Shown piece by piece: positions 1-8,304 of a stretch of DNA of 64,000 nt. The translations under genes were made by a program, and so were the position numbers. Below the pieces are notes generated by a model. The model made no database searches. It saw nothing but the letters and a program-made list of their open reading frames with translations, and was not told the origin of the DNA. The stretch's first letter is position 1. Each line of letters opens with the position of its first letter. The stretch is from positions 1 to 64,000 of the forward strand of contig NZFO01000002.1 in the NCBI GenBank assembly GCA_002690705.1. Reading direction: 5' to 3'. The DNA is from Magnetovibrio sp. (GTDB taxonomy: Bacteria > Pseudomonadota > Alphaproteobacteria > Rhodospirillales > Casp-alpha2).

Positions 1-18
1 CAATCAATCAATCAATCA
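1..18. repeat. CAAT tetranucleotide tandem repeat
   Basis: Four and a half perfect copies of CAAT lie at the very edge of the window, about 45 bases upstream of the TPR-protein start. The array may continue outside the window. It is short and could be chance or a slippage-prone promoter tract. Confidence 0.5.
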
Positions 19-61
19 GGCATTAGAGTATGCCCATTACCTCGGTTAAACTGGTGGTAGT

Positions 62-1867
62 ATGTTAATTAAGTTTTCAATACGTTTTTTTAAGATGCGC
101 TCTATTACCATCGTCCTATTGGCTGGAATAGCAGTTCTGGTTCCAAGCGCTCTGGCTCCTTTAGGGCAGTTGTACGCGACCAATACATCGGATGACGGGT
201 CGACCCTCCTGAAGGTTGGAACATCTGCCGTTGGCAATTATCTTGCTGGCCGCCACGCTCAGGGGCGCCACGATATGGGTGCCGCTGTCATGTTTTTTAC
301 TGCGGCACTGGAGGATCTGTTTTTTGCACCGGATCTCCGGCGTCGTACGTTTCTTTTGTTGGTGGCTGAAGGGCGGATTAATGATGCATTGCCGCTCGCT
401 CGCACATTGAAATTGGAAGAGCCAAAGGCGTCAATTGTAAATCTCGTTCTCTCGGCAGCTGACCTGGCGGACGGCGAGAATAAAAAAGCTGAGAGAATTT
501 TAAGGGATGTCAAAGAAACTGGCCTTTCCGCGTATACTACCCCGCTTTTAAGAGCTTGGAGCTTGGCGGGTGAACAGGATAAGAGCGGGGCACTTAAGGC
601 TTTGAGGCCCCTTCTAAAGAACGATAGCACAAAAGGGCTTTATTCGGTCCAAAATGCTATGCTATTAGATTTTTTTGACGATCCAAGAGCAAGCGCAGCA
701 TATGACGAGCTGTCAAGGAAGAAGTTATCTGGGACTTCTCGGCTTACTCGGCACATGGGACAATACTATGAACGCCAAGGCGAGGTAGATAAAGCCCGTG
801 CCATATACAAGTTAGTGAGCCGTGATCTGCCGGGGTCGCCTCTTCTGGACGCTCCAAAAGCCCGACTTGAGATTGGCCAAAAACCGCCCAAGCTTTTACG
901 GACAGCGAAAGATGGGGCCGCTGAGGCCTTATTCTCGTTAGCCAGCTCTTTACGACGTCAGCGAGGCCATGAGACGGCACTCATATTGGCTAGATTGGCA
1001 TTACATTTGAGGCCTGATTTTCCAATAGCGTTAGTTCTCGTCGCAGACATGTTGAGTGATGAAAGGCGTTATGCCGAATCAAACGTTGTTTATAATAAAA
1101 TCGACGTGCGTTCGCCGTATCGCGCCTCTGCCGATCTCAGTCGTGCCCGCAATTTTGATTATTTGAAAAACACGGAAGCGGCTGCGGACCTGTATAGAGA
1201 GGTAGCTAAGGAGCGAACACATGATCCGCAACCACTGATGCAGTTGGGGAACCTTTTGCGCCGCCATGAGCGGTGGAATGAAGCCATTGATGCTTACACA
1301 ACTGCAATTTATCGTGTCGGAACTTTAAAAAAACATCATTGGCGAATGCTGTATGCGCGGGGGATAACCCTCGAACGCGCCAAAAGGTGGCCTGAAGCTG
1401 AAAAAGATTTTCTAAGGGCCCTTGAATTTGAGCCCGAACAACCGTTCGTTCTAAATTACTTAGGCTATTCCTGGATTGATCAAGGCCTAAACTTGGCGCG
1501 CGCACAGGACATGATCCGTCGTGCTGTGGAATTACGACCGAATGATGGATACATAATAGATAGTCTCGGATGGGGGTATTACCGACTTGGTAAGTTTGAG
1601 GAGGCGGTGCGAGAAATAGAACGTGCTGTTCAAATCCGTCCCGAAGATCCAATTATAAATGACCATCTAGGGGATGTGTATTGGTGCGTTGGACGAGAGT
1701 TAGAAGCGCGCTACCAATGGCAGCGGGCCCTCTCATTGGGAGCCGAAACTGACCGGGAGAATACAATTAAAAGTAAGCTAGCGGTCGGGATAAAACCCTC
1801 TGAGATTTTAACAGTAAAAAAAATAGGGTTGGGGAAAAAAAGCAAGTCCTGTGGCTCCCCGATATAA
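62..1867 (+). CDS. TPR-repeat protein, exported
   Basis: A 601-residue tetratricopeptide protein. The N-terminus is basic then hydrophobic (MRSITIVLLAGIAVLVP from residue 12), consistent with a signal peptide or membrane anchor. TPR-like helical pairs run from about residue 280 to 560; the clearest are at 385-415 and 430-560, with motifs such as 'YARGITLERAKRWPEAEKDF' and 'SLGWGYYRLGKFEEAVREI'. TPR proteins mediate protein-protein contacts; the partner cannot be read from the sequence. It lies 16 bases upstream of ispE on the same strand, an order seen in many alphaproteobacteria, so the two are probably cotranscribed. The ATG at 62 follows a weak GGTGG; ATG at 95 is an alternative start. Family call is firm, function unknown. 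Confidence 0.85.
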   Translation: MLIKFSIRFFKMRSITIVLLAGIAVLVPSALAPLGQLYATNTSDDGSTLLKVGTSAVGNYLAGRHAQGRHDMGAAVMFFTAALEDLFFAPDLRRRTFLLLVAEGRINDALPLARTLKLEEPKASIVNLVLSAADLADGENKKAERILRDVKETGLSAYTTPLLRAWSLAGEQDKSGALKALRPLLKNDSTKGLYSVQNAMLLDFFDDPRASAAYDELSRKKLSGTSRLTRHMGQYYERQGEVDKARAIYKLVSRDLPGSPLLDAPKARLEIGQKPPKLLRTAKDGAAEALFSLASSLRRQRGHETALILARLALHLRPDFPIALVLVADMLSDERRYAESNVVYNKIDVRSPYRASADLSRARNFDYLKNTEAAADLYREVAKERTHDPQPLMQLGNLLRRHERWNEAIDAYTTAIYRVGTLKKHHWRMLYARGITLERAKRWPEAEKDFLRALEFEPEQPFVLNYLGYSWIDQGLNLARAQDMIRRAVELRPNDGYIIDSLGWGYYRLGKFEEAVREIERAVQIRPEDPIINDHLGDVYWCVGRELEARYQWQRALSLGAETDRENTIKSKLAVGIKPSEILTVKKIGLGKKSKSCGSPI

Positions 1868-1883
1868 TAAAATCTAAAGTCAG

Positions 1884-2762
1884 GTGATGAAGAATACTTT
1901 TAAACAATTCGCTCCAGCTAAAATCAACCTCTATCTGCACATTACTGGACGGCGCGATAATGGATATCACGAACTTGATAGTCTCGTTGTCTTTGCAGAA
2001 ATTGGGGACATGTTGCGTGTTGAACCTAGCTCTACACTCAGCCTCGAGGTTACGGGTCCATTTGCACGTGACATCTCGGTTGATCACGATAATCTTGTCT
2101 TGCGTGCGGCAAAATGGCTATTGGACAAATTGGGTAATCCAGTTGGCTTAGGTGCCGCAATGCACCTAGAGAAGAACTTACCTGTATCATCGGGACTTGG
2201 GGGTGGTTCGGCTGATGCAGCGGCAACGATCAAGACCCTTGCATGCCTTTGGGGGGGGCCTTTGGCTCAAACTGACACTTCAAGTCTAGCGCTTGGTCTT
2301 GGGGCGGATGTACCGGTTTGTATGGCGGGTGTTCCTGCTGTAATGCGGGGGATTGGTGAGGTGCTTCTGCCGATAGATAAGGTCCCGGCGTTATCAGCTG
2401 TTCTTGTTAATCCAGGTATTTCTGTCTCCACGCCTGCGGTATTTAAAGAGCGAGACAATGTTTTTTCGGGTTTCTTTAATATTGGAGATCCGGCTGGCGA
2501 TGCTATCGCGCTGATTTCTGCTCTTAGGAAATCACGAAATCATTTAACGAAATCAGCAATGCTTTTGGCACCTGAAATCAGTGCGACTCTGAGCGCAATT
2601 TCCGCAACTTCAGATTGTTTGCTTGTGCGCATGTCTGGGAGTGGTGCGACATGCTTTGGGTTGTATGGGAGCAATGAAGCTGCGGCTTGTGCGGCACGAG
2701 AGTTGCGGGCTAACCGACCGGATTGGTGGGTTGAGTCAACAGTTTTTCAAGGTAACGCTTAA
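1884..2762 (+). CDS. ispE: 4-diphosphocytidyl-2-C-methyl-D-erythritol kinase
   Basis: IspE phosphorylates CDP-methylerythritol with ATP in the MEP pathway of isoprenoid synthesis, in the cytoplasm. The 292-residue protein shows the GHMP-kinase features: N-terminal 'APAKINLYLHITGRRDNGYH', the glycine-rich ATP loop 'PVSSGLGGGSADAA' near residue 100, and C-terminal 'MSGSGATCFGLY'. Length fits the family (about 280-300). GTG at 1884 is directly followed by ATG at 1887, so either could start translation. It follows the TPR gene by 16 bases and precedes tRNA-Gln. Nothing unusual is seen in the catalytic motifs. Confidence 0.96.
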   Translation: MMKNTFKQFAPAKINLYLHITGRRDNGYHELDSLVVFAEIGDMLRVEPSSTLSLEVTGPFARDISVDHDNLVLRAAKWLLDKLGNPVGLGAAMHLEKNLPVSSGLGGGSADAAATIKTLACLWGGPLAQTDTSSLALGLGADVPVCMAGVPAVMRGIGEVLLPIDKVPALSAVLVNPGISVSTPAVFKERDNVFSGFFNIGDPAGDAIALISALRKSRNHLTKSAMLLAPEISATLSAISATSDCLLVRMSGSGATCFGLYGSNEAAACAARELRANRPDWWVESTVFQGNA

Positions 2763-2882
2763 CAACAACGGGCATGTCATTGTAGACGCTTGCGATGCAG
2801 GGAATTTCCTCTTATGTTTTCGCGTTCGGTCTTGTCAGGTCGGTATGGTATTAGTGGATATATGATGGTCCCGCGAAATAAT

Positions 2883-2959
2883 TGGGGCGTGGTGAAGAGG
2901 TCTAACACACCGGTTTTTGGTACCGGCATTCGAAGGTTCGAATCCTTCCGCCCCAGCCA
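2883..2959 (+). tRNA. tRNA-Gln (anticodon TTG)
   Basis: A complete cloverleaf can be folded by eye: acceptor TGGGGCG pairs with CGCCCCA, the D stem is GTG/CAC, and the anticodon stem CCGGT/ACCGG encloses loop TTTTGGT with anticodon TTG. The T arm is GAAGG-TTCGAAT-CCTTC, discriminator G, and CCA is encoded. The anticodon and U1-A72 pair fit glutamine. It lies 120 bases after ispE and is followed by a short hairpin and a run of eight T. Confidence 0.96.
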
Positions 2960-2979
2960 ATTTTTCTGGCGTTTTTTTT
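2956..2979 (+). terminator. probable rho-independent terminator after tRNA-Gln
   Basis: The last bases of the tRNA, GCCA (2956-2959), can pair with TGGC (2967-2970) across a seven-base loop, directly followed by G and eight T. The stem is only four pairs, so termination is inferred mainly from the T run. Confidence 0.5.
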
Positions 2980-3151
2980 CAGGTTTGTATTAAAAATTAT
3001 TTTGGCAAAAAGCGTGACGTTACCATCACATTTTGGCCATACCTAATAGCAAATGGGATCGCATGAAAGACAAAAATAAAGCAGCCTATTGCAAGACTGG
3101 TGAAACCCATCTCAAACGGCTCGATTATCCGATAGTCGTTGGTGTGCGGCG

Positions 3152-4579
3152 GTGACGTCCTTAGTCTGGTTCCGGGAAGACTTGCGGCTAGTGGATAACC
3201 CAGCACTCGCCCAAGCGGCCGCTCGTGGAGAGATTATTCCTATTTTTGTATTTGATGATACTGTAAAACGCCCTTTGGGCGCCGCCAGTTGTTGGTGGCT
3301 AAATCACAGCCTTTCATCGCTTAGAAATCATTTGGGTGGTCTTTTAACACTGCGTGGGGACCCTATTCAAATTATCCCCAAAATTGTTAAGCAAATCGGG
3401 ATTGGAGCTGTTTTCTGGAATCGCTGTTACGATGATCACGCTATATCCCGAGATAAGCTGCTCAAAGCCTCTTTGCGTCGAGACGGGGTTTGGGTGCAGA
3501 GCTTTAATGCTAATCTATTGCATGAACCTTGGGAAATTCTGACTCAAACCGGAAATTGTTTCAGAGTGTTTTCACCATTTTGGAGGAAAGCTCGGCAGCT
3601 CCCCGTTAGTGAGCCGATCCCAGCACCAAAGTTAAGGATCTTAACACCCAAAAAAATTGACCAGATGTTTGACACCGTAAATTTTTTACCCCGTAACCCT
3701 AAGTGGGCTGACGACTGGCTGAATATATGGAAACCTGGTGAATGTGGAGCTCGTGAGAGGCTCAACGATTTTTTTTTGAGAGAAATCGAAGGATACGGAT
3801 CACTGAGAGACCGACCGGACATTGGAAATGTCTCCCGCCTCTCGCCACATCTTCGGTTTGGTGAGATTTCTCCGAGATATATCTTGCAGCACGCGCGATT
3901 GCAGAGAGAGAAACGTCCACAATTAGCCAAGGATATAGAAAAATTTATTTCTGAAATTGGCTGGCGGGAGTTCTCGTACCATCAATTGTTTTATTTTCCG
4001 TCATTACACACGCGGAACCTACGGTCTGCATTTGATGCCTATCCATGGCGTAACGACCCTGCGGCTCTTCATGCGTGGCAACAAGGGAAAACGGGATATC
4101 CTTTTGTGGATGCAGGTATCCGGCAGCTGTGGCGAACCGGTTACATGCATAACCGGGTAAGGATGGTTGTTGCGAGTTTTCTCGTAAAACATCTGCAAAT
4201 CGATTGGCGGAGAGGGGAAGCGTGGTTTTGGAATACCCTTTTGGATGCGGACCCAGCAAATAATCCCGCTGGGTGGCAATGGGTGGCTGGAAGTGGAGCT
4301 GATTCTGCCCCTTATTTTAGGATTTTTAATCCTATTGTGCAGGGACGAAAATTTGATCCCACCGGCGCCTACGTGCGAAAATGGTGCCCTGAGCTGACCG
4401 GCCTTGCGGACAAGGTGATACATGCGCCATTTAAGGCCCCTCGGGAGATATTGAAGGTCTCTGGGGTTCGTCTTGGTGTTAATTATCCTTATCCTATAGT
4501 TTCGCATGAGGATGCGAGGGCTGCTGCACTAGCCGGTTATGAGGAGGTAAAGAGATCAAGCGCTCTCAGAACGTTGTAA
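3152..4579 (+). CDS. phrB: deoxyribodipyrimidine photo-lyase
   Basis: A 475-residue photolyase/cryptochrome protein that repairs UV-induced pyrimidine dimers using light, FAD and an antenna chromophore. It begins 'TSLVWFREDLRLVDNPAL', the typical first strand of the N-terminal alpha/beta antenna domain. The C-terminal FAD domain is clear from about residue 210: 'SRLSPHLRFGEISPR', 'GWREFSYHQLFYFP', 'GKTGYPFVDAGIRQLWRTGYMHNRVRM' (split here as one conserved block at about 310-335), and 'LDADPANNPAGWQWVAGSG' with 'YFRIFNP'. Length matches class I CPD photolyases. Start is GTG at 3152. It stands alone, with no partner gene on its strand, and ends near the convergent purK. Confidence 0.95.
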   Translation: MTSLVWFREDLRLVDNPALAQAAARGEIIPIFVFDDTVKRPLGAASCWWLNHSLSSLRNHLGGLLTLRGDPIQIIPKIVKQIGIGAVFWNRCYDDHAISRDKLLKASLRRDGVWVQSFNANLLHEPWEILTQTGNCFRVFSPFWRKARQLPVSEPIPAPKLRILTPKKIDQMFDTVNFLPRNPKWADDWLNIWKPGECGARERLNDFFLREIEGYGSLRDRPDIGNVSRLSPHLRFGEISPRYILQHARLQREKRPQLAKDIEKFISEIGWREFSYHQLFYFPSLHTRNLRSAFDAYPWRNDPAALHAWQQGKTGYPFVDAGIRQLWRTGYMHNRVRMVVASFLVKHLQIDWRRGEAWFWNTLLDADPANNPAGWQWVAGSGADSAPYFRIFNPIVQGRKFDPTGAYVRKWCPELTGLADKVIHAPFKAPREILKVSGVRLGVNYPYPIVSHEDARAAALAGYEEVKRSSALRTL

Positions 4580-4873
4580 TGTTCGGCTCCACAGTGTGCA
4601 TTTAAGTTTGACTTTCACAATGATTAACTTTGGGCGAAGCATGTATTTTTCTGTAACGTCTCTCTTCCATGAAATTCATGATAGTGGGCTACCTTTTGTT
4701 ATCTCAAATATTCTTATTTTGTCCACTACTCGGCGGGGATCTGGGGCGAATATGACCTCTCAGAGGTTAGAGGACAAAGTACCAATAAGGCATATTGAGA
4801 AAGTCCTAAAAAATCTTGCGCCCAACGAGTTACGTACCAAACTATCTGTGCATAAAGGCTAAATACTGTTAGC
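4580..4873. other. gap between convergent phrB and purK; one doubtful small frame
   Basis: An open frame of 88 codons exists on the plus strand (4596-4862), whose last third from ATG 4752 looks more protein-like (hydrophilic, Lys/Arg/Glu rich). There is no good ribosome binding site and no recognisable domain. I do not call it a gene. Confidence 0.3.
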
Positions 4874-6001
4874 TCACTCTGTGAGGGAAGTTTTGTTGAG
4901 AAACGTTACGTGCCCCATTTTGCGCCCGGGTCTAGGGTCTGTCTTGCCGTAAAGATGCACTTTAACATCAGCGACGCCCTCGTACTGCTCAATCTTGTGA
5001 ATGTCGGCTCCGATCAGGTTTTTCATGTGGGCACTAGTGAAACGGCTTGGATCGCCAAGTTTTAACCCGGTTATGGCTCGGACAAGTTGTTCAAATTGTG
5101 ATGTATGAGAAGCGTCGAGAGTCCAATGGCCTGAGTTATGTGGTCTCGGTGCAATTTCGTTAACGAATAGTTCTCCAGTCGGCATGAGAAACAGTTCGGT
5201 ACAAAGAAGGCCCACTAAATCAAGTGTTTTTGCTAATTTGAAACAAATCGACCGGGCACCTTTTGATGTTTCAGCTGAGATTGGTGCCGGGACCGTTGAG
5301 GTGTCAAGGACGTGGTTTTTATGAATATTATGGGTAGGATCATAAGTGGCGGTGTTTCCATCAGAATCCCTGGCGATGATAACGGAGAGTTCGCTATCAA
5401 AGCTGAGCCTCCGCTCTAAAACCCCAGTCATACTGACGCCTTTAGATAGGTCATCCCATGCGGATAAGATTTCATAGTCGTTTTCATTGCCGTCTATTAT
5501 TGCTTGGCCCTTCCCATCGTAACCGCCATAAGCAACTTTAAGGATCGCTGGATACCCTATTATCTCCAACACAGATAATAATTCATTACGTCCTCGCACA
5601 GCATGCCAAGGCGCAGTTGGTATGTTATTAACAGCGAGAAAGGTTTTTTCATTTATCCTATCTTGTGCGACTTGAAGTGCTTGGATCCCCGGTACGATCG
5701 GTACAATAGGTGCTAAGAACTGCAGCGCTGTTATGGGAAGTTGTTCAAGCTCATATGTCACAACATCGGCCAACTCAGCTAATTTCGTAAGGCCCGCTGG
5801 ATCGTCGAAGGTGGAAGGAATATGGTGGTTCGCAACGTGAGTTGCTGGGTCCTCAGGTCGCTCTGACAGAACGGCTGTTTTGAAGCCTAGATGATTAGCC
5901 GCAATCGCCGTCATGCGACCAAGCTGGCCCCCACCTATAATCCCAATGACGGCGCCAGGCTCCAACGTTCCAAGTTTTCGGTTGCCATGTATCCCGGTCA
6001 T
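4874..6001 (-). CDS. purK: 5-(carboxyamino)imidazole ribonucleotide synthase
   Basis: PurK uses ATP and bicarbonate to carboxylate aminoimidazole ribonucleotide at N5, in de novo purine synthesis. The 375-residue ATP-grasp protein has the N-terminal 'GIIGGGQLGRM' loop, the ATP-grasp lysine region 'ILKVAYGGYDGKGQ' around residue 150, and 'NEIAPRPHNSGHWT' at about 265. Length is normal. Its ATG overlaps the purE stop as TAATG, so translation is probably coupled. The consumption of bicarbonate is relevant because a bicarbonate-transporter pair lies just upstream on the same strand. Confidence 0.96.
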   Translation of the reverse strand: MTGIHGNRKLGTLEPGAVIGIIGGGQLGRMTAIAANHLGFKTAVLSERPEDPATHVANHHIPSTFDDPAGLTKLAELADVVTYELEQLPITALQFLAPIVPIVPGIQALQVAQDRINEKTFLAVNNIPTAPWHAVRGRNELLSVLEIIGYPAILKVAYGGYDGKGQAIIDGNENDYEILSAWDDLSKGVSMTGVLERRLSFDSELSVIIARDSDGNTATYDPTHNIHKNHVLDTSTVPAPISAETSKGARSICFKLAKTLDLVGLLCTELFLMPTGELFVNEIAPRPHNSGHWTLDASHTSQFEQLVRAITGLKLGDPSRFTSAHMKNLIGADIHKIEQYEGVADVKVHLYGKTDPRPGRKMGHVTFLNKTSLTE

Positions 6002-6507
6002 TATGACTTTGCTGAGCCTTCTGGGTTGAGAGGAACATTGGCTGATTGGTTTTCACGCCACTCGACGACGCGCTCTCTAATATTGAGGTCCTGAAGCGCC
6101 ACAATTTGTGCCGCAAGCAATCCAGCGTTGATTGCTCCAGCTTGGCCAATCGCTAGAGTCCCAACAGGCACTCCACCCGGCATTTGAACGATGGATAATA
6201 GGCTATCCATGCCGTCCAGACTCTTAGACTGAACCGGAACTCCTAGTACGGGCAACGTCGTCATCGCTGCAACCATTCCCGGTAGGTGCGCGGCACCTCC
6301 TGCTCCCGCAATAATTACCTCGAACCCATTATCGATTGCGCTACTGGCAAAAGAAAATAGACGGTCTGGTGTTCGGTGCGCAGAAATGATCAATGATATG
6401 TTCCCAACCCCCAGATCATTAAGCAGTTTTACGCTGTTTTGCATAGTAGGCCAGTCAGATTGACTGCCCATGATAACGGCCACGCGTGGGGTGTTATCAT
6501 TTGTCAT
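6001..6507 (-). CDS. purE: N5-carboxyaminoimidazole ribonucleotide mutase
   Basis: Class I PurE moves the carboxyl group of N5-CAIR to C4, the step after PurK. The 168-residue protein shows '[12 protein letters not shown]', 'SAHRTPDRL' and '[17 protein letters not shown]', which are the family signatures for substrate binding and the catalytic histidine. It overlaps purK by one base and is the first gene of the purEK unit. A 105-base spacer separates it from the sbtB-like gene and presumably holds its own promoter, though cotranscription from sbtA cannot be excluded. Confidence 0.96.
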   Translation of the reverse strand: MTNDNTPRVAVIMGSQSDWPTMQNSVKLLNDLGVGNISLIISAHRTPDRLFSFASSAIDNGFEVIIAGAGGAAHLPGMVAAMTTLPVLGVPVQSKSLDGMDSLLSIVQMPGGVPVGTLAIGQAGAINAGLLAAQIVALQDLNIRERVVEWRENQSANVPLNPEGSAKS

Positions 6508-6612
6508 GGTCTATATCTCCAGCCATAAATTTATTAGATTATCTTATTTTTAAATTTGATAATTGACACTAGCTTTTTCTATTTAAAATTGTGTGTTTCT
6601 ATGGATTAGAAC

Positions 6613-6927
6613 TTAGAAATGCTCGTCGCGGATGACTTCAACATCGGATATGGTAATGATTCCAATGCGATTTTTCATAAATTCATATAGACGGCTGAGA
6701 ATTTCTTCAACGCGGGCAGGGTCAAGGATACTGACGATGACTATCATCTGACCTGCGCCACTAATCAAGCCATCGCCGCGCCAAACACCCTCTTGTCCGC
6801 GCCCAAAGATAGCGGGAATAATGGTGTAACCTTTTACTGAGAGCTCGTCGAATAGATCTATGATGTTAATTTCCAAAGGTGCTTCAATGATCATTTCAAT
6901 GCGTTTTTTAAGGTGTGTTTTGATCAT
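6613..6927 (-). CDS. sbtB: PII-like signalling protein, SbtB-like
   Basis: A 104-residue PII-superfamily protein. Core strands match SbtB: 'LSVKGYTIIPAIFGRG', 'MIVIVSILDPARVEEIL' and the C-terminal 'IGIITISDVEVIRDEHF', which resembles the end of cyanobacterial SbtB. It lacks the long uridylylated T-loop tyrosine of GlnB and has no C-terminal Cys-Gly extension. Known SbtB proteins bind adenine nucleotides including cAMP and gate the SbtA bicarbonate transporter in the inner membrane. I chose ATG at 6927 because GGAGTG lies correctly upstream; the frame extends 11 codons further. It begins 13 bases after the sbtA stop, which strongly supports the pairing. Confidence 0.8.
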   Translation of the reverse strand: MIKTHLKKRIEMIIEAPLEINIIDLFDELSVKGYTIIPAIFGRGQEGVWRGDGLISGAGQMIVIVSILDPARVEEILSRLYEFMKNRIGIITISDVEVIRDEHF

Positions 6928-6940
6928 TCTGACACTCCAA

Positions 6941-7918
6941 TTAGCCAAATGACATAGCAATTGTTATGTATATTGGGATGCCAATAGTCAGATTGAATGG
7001 GAAAGTAACGCCCAACGACATTGTCAAATAAATCGACGGTTTTGCGTGCGGTAGTGCAAGCCGCATAGCCGCAGGAACTGCAATATAAGAGGCACTAGCT
7101 GCGAGGGTAAATATCAATGCGGTCCCACCCGCAGAAAGCTCGAGGAACATAACAAATACGGAAGCGAGCCCGACAGATATTAGTGGCATCAGCATACCAA
7201 AGCCGATCTCGCGAGGGCCGATCGCCTGTCCTTGGTCGCGGAAACCGCGTCCAGCGACAAGTCCCATATCTAGTAAGAATAGGCAAAGCACCCCCTTAAA
7301 CGGATCTACTAAAAACGGCGCCACCTCGGTTAACCCTTTTTCGCCAGAAATCCATCCGATCGCGAATGCCCCAACAAGAACTACAATTGAGCCGTTTAAA
7401 AAAACATGACGAAGTAGCCCACCGTTGGAGGTCCGCTTGACCTCTGTATAGTGATGAGCAAGCCATAGCCCGGAAATGATGGCTGGGAATTCCATTACAG
7501 CTGCAGCTGCCACAATGTATCCTTCGTACTCTATTCCTAACTGTGCAAGCGCTTGGATAGCAGCAGCTAACGTTACAACGCTTATAGATCCATAATGGGC
7601 TGAGACCGCGGCAATATCAATTGCGGGCAATTTACTGATACGCTGAAGCAAAAAGTAAGCAATGACGGGTGTTACAAAACTCAATATTGCGCAGGAAATC
7701 AAAGTCGTAATTAGCCGTAATTCTATGCCCGTTGTTGCCACGGCTGCCCCGCCCTTAAAGCCGATGGCTAACATTAAATAAATTGCCAACAACCGCGCTG
7801 CTGCTTGAGGGATTTCAAGGTCTGACCGCAGCATGGATGCGCCAACCCCTAAAACGAAAAACAACACCACTGGTGAAGTGATGTTTTCGAGTACCAAAAT
7901 TAAAAGTTGGTCCATCAT
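6941..7918 (-). CDS. sbtA: sodium-dependent bicarbonate transporter, SbtA family
   Basis: A 325-residue, strongly hydrophobic protein with about ten predicted membrane segments in two inverted halves. Family marks are the N-terminal 'SPVVLFFVLGVGASMLRSDL', 'AIGFKGGAAVA', 'AHYGSISVVTLAAAI' and 'VMEFPAIISGLWLA', all characteristic of the SbtA (DUF897) family. Cyanobacterial SbtA symports Na+ and bicarbonate; in heterotrophs the substrate is inferred. It is followed by the sbtB-like gene and then purE-purK on the same strand. No carbonic anhydrase or Rubisco gene is present in the window, so an anaplerotic or purine-related role is more likely than carbon fixation. Confidence 0.88.
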   Translation of the reverse strand: MMDQLLILVLENITSPVVLFFVLGVGASMLRSDLEIPQAAARLLAIYLMLAIGFKGGAAVATTGIELRLITTLISCAILSFVTPVIAYFLLQRISKLPAIDIAAVSAHYGSISVVTLAAAIQALAQLGIEYEGYIVAAAAVMEFPAIISGLWLAHHYTEVKRTSNGGLLRHVFLNGSIVVLVGAFAIGWISGEKGLTEVAPFLVDPFKGVLCLFLLDMGLVAGRGFRDQGQAIGPREIGFGMLMPLISVGLASVFVMFLELSAGGTALIFTLAASASYIAVPAAMRLALPHAKPSIYLTMSLGVTFPFNLTIGIPIYITIAMSFG

Positions 7919-8304
7919 TTCACCAAATTAGGTTGCCCGGTGTATGTCTTGCTAACCGTATATCTTGATAACCGTGGCAACACGCATGATGTCAACGACA
8001 TTAAAATCTCGAATCCTCTCATTTTAATGTACACTTGATCACTCCTTTGCTCAAGAACGGTGCACTAGTTTGGTTATCTACGCAATCCAAGTCTCAATCT
8101 TTTAGCGAGATGTTGCGTCTGCATCTATGTAGCTCTGTGGTATGGCGGTATGCATTGAGTGAAAGAGGCAGAGATGAGGTATACGCCATTAAGCTGAATT
8201 CACGTTGAGGGAAACTTACTTGGCACTCGACGGGGTAAGTTCTAGCCCCTTAAAAGCCATATGCACTGGTTTTACTCTCGCCGGTTAATTCATCTTGAGT
8301 ATTA
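7919..8304. other. 386-base intergenic stretch upstream of sbtA
   Basis: No frame with protein-like character or good ribosome site was seen on either strand. The stretch must hold the sbtA promoter (minus strand) and the end of the flavoprotein transcript. No clear hairpin or repeat stands out. Confidence 0.4.

Noticed and set aside
1-18. CAAT repeats as a phase-variable promoter
   Set aside because: Only about four and a half copies, at the window edge and without a visible promoter arrangement; recorded as a repeat only.
4596-4862. 88-codon plus-strand frame between phrB and purK
   Set aside because: No good ribosome site and no domain; a hydrophobic, chance-like first half.
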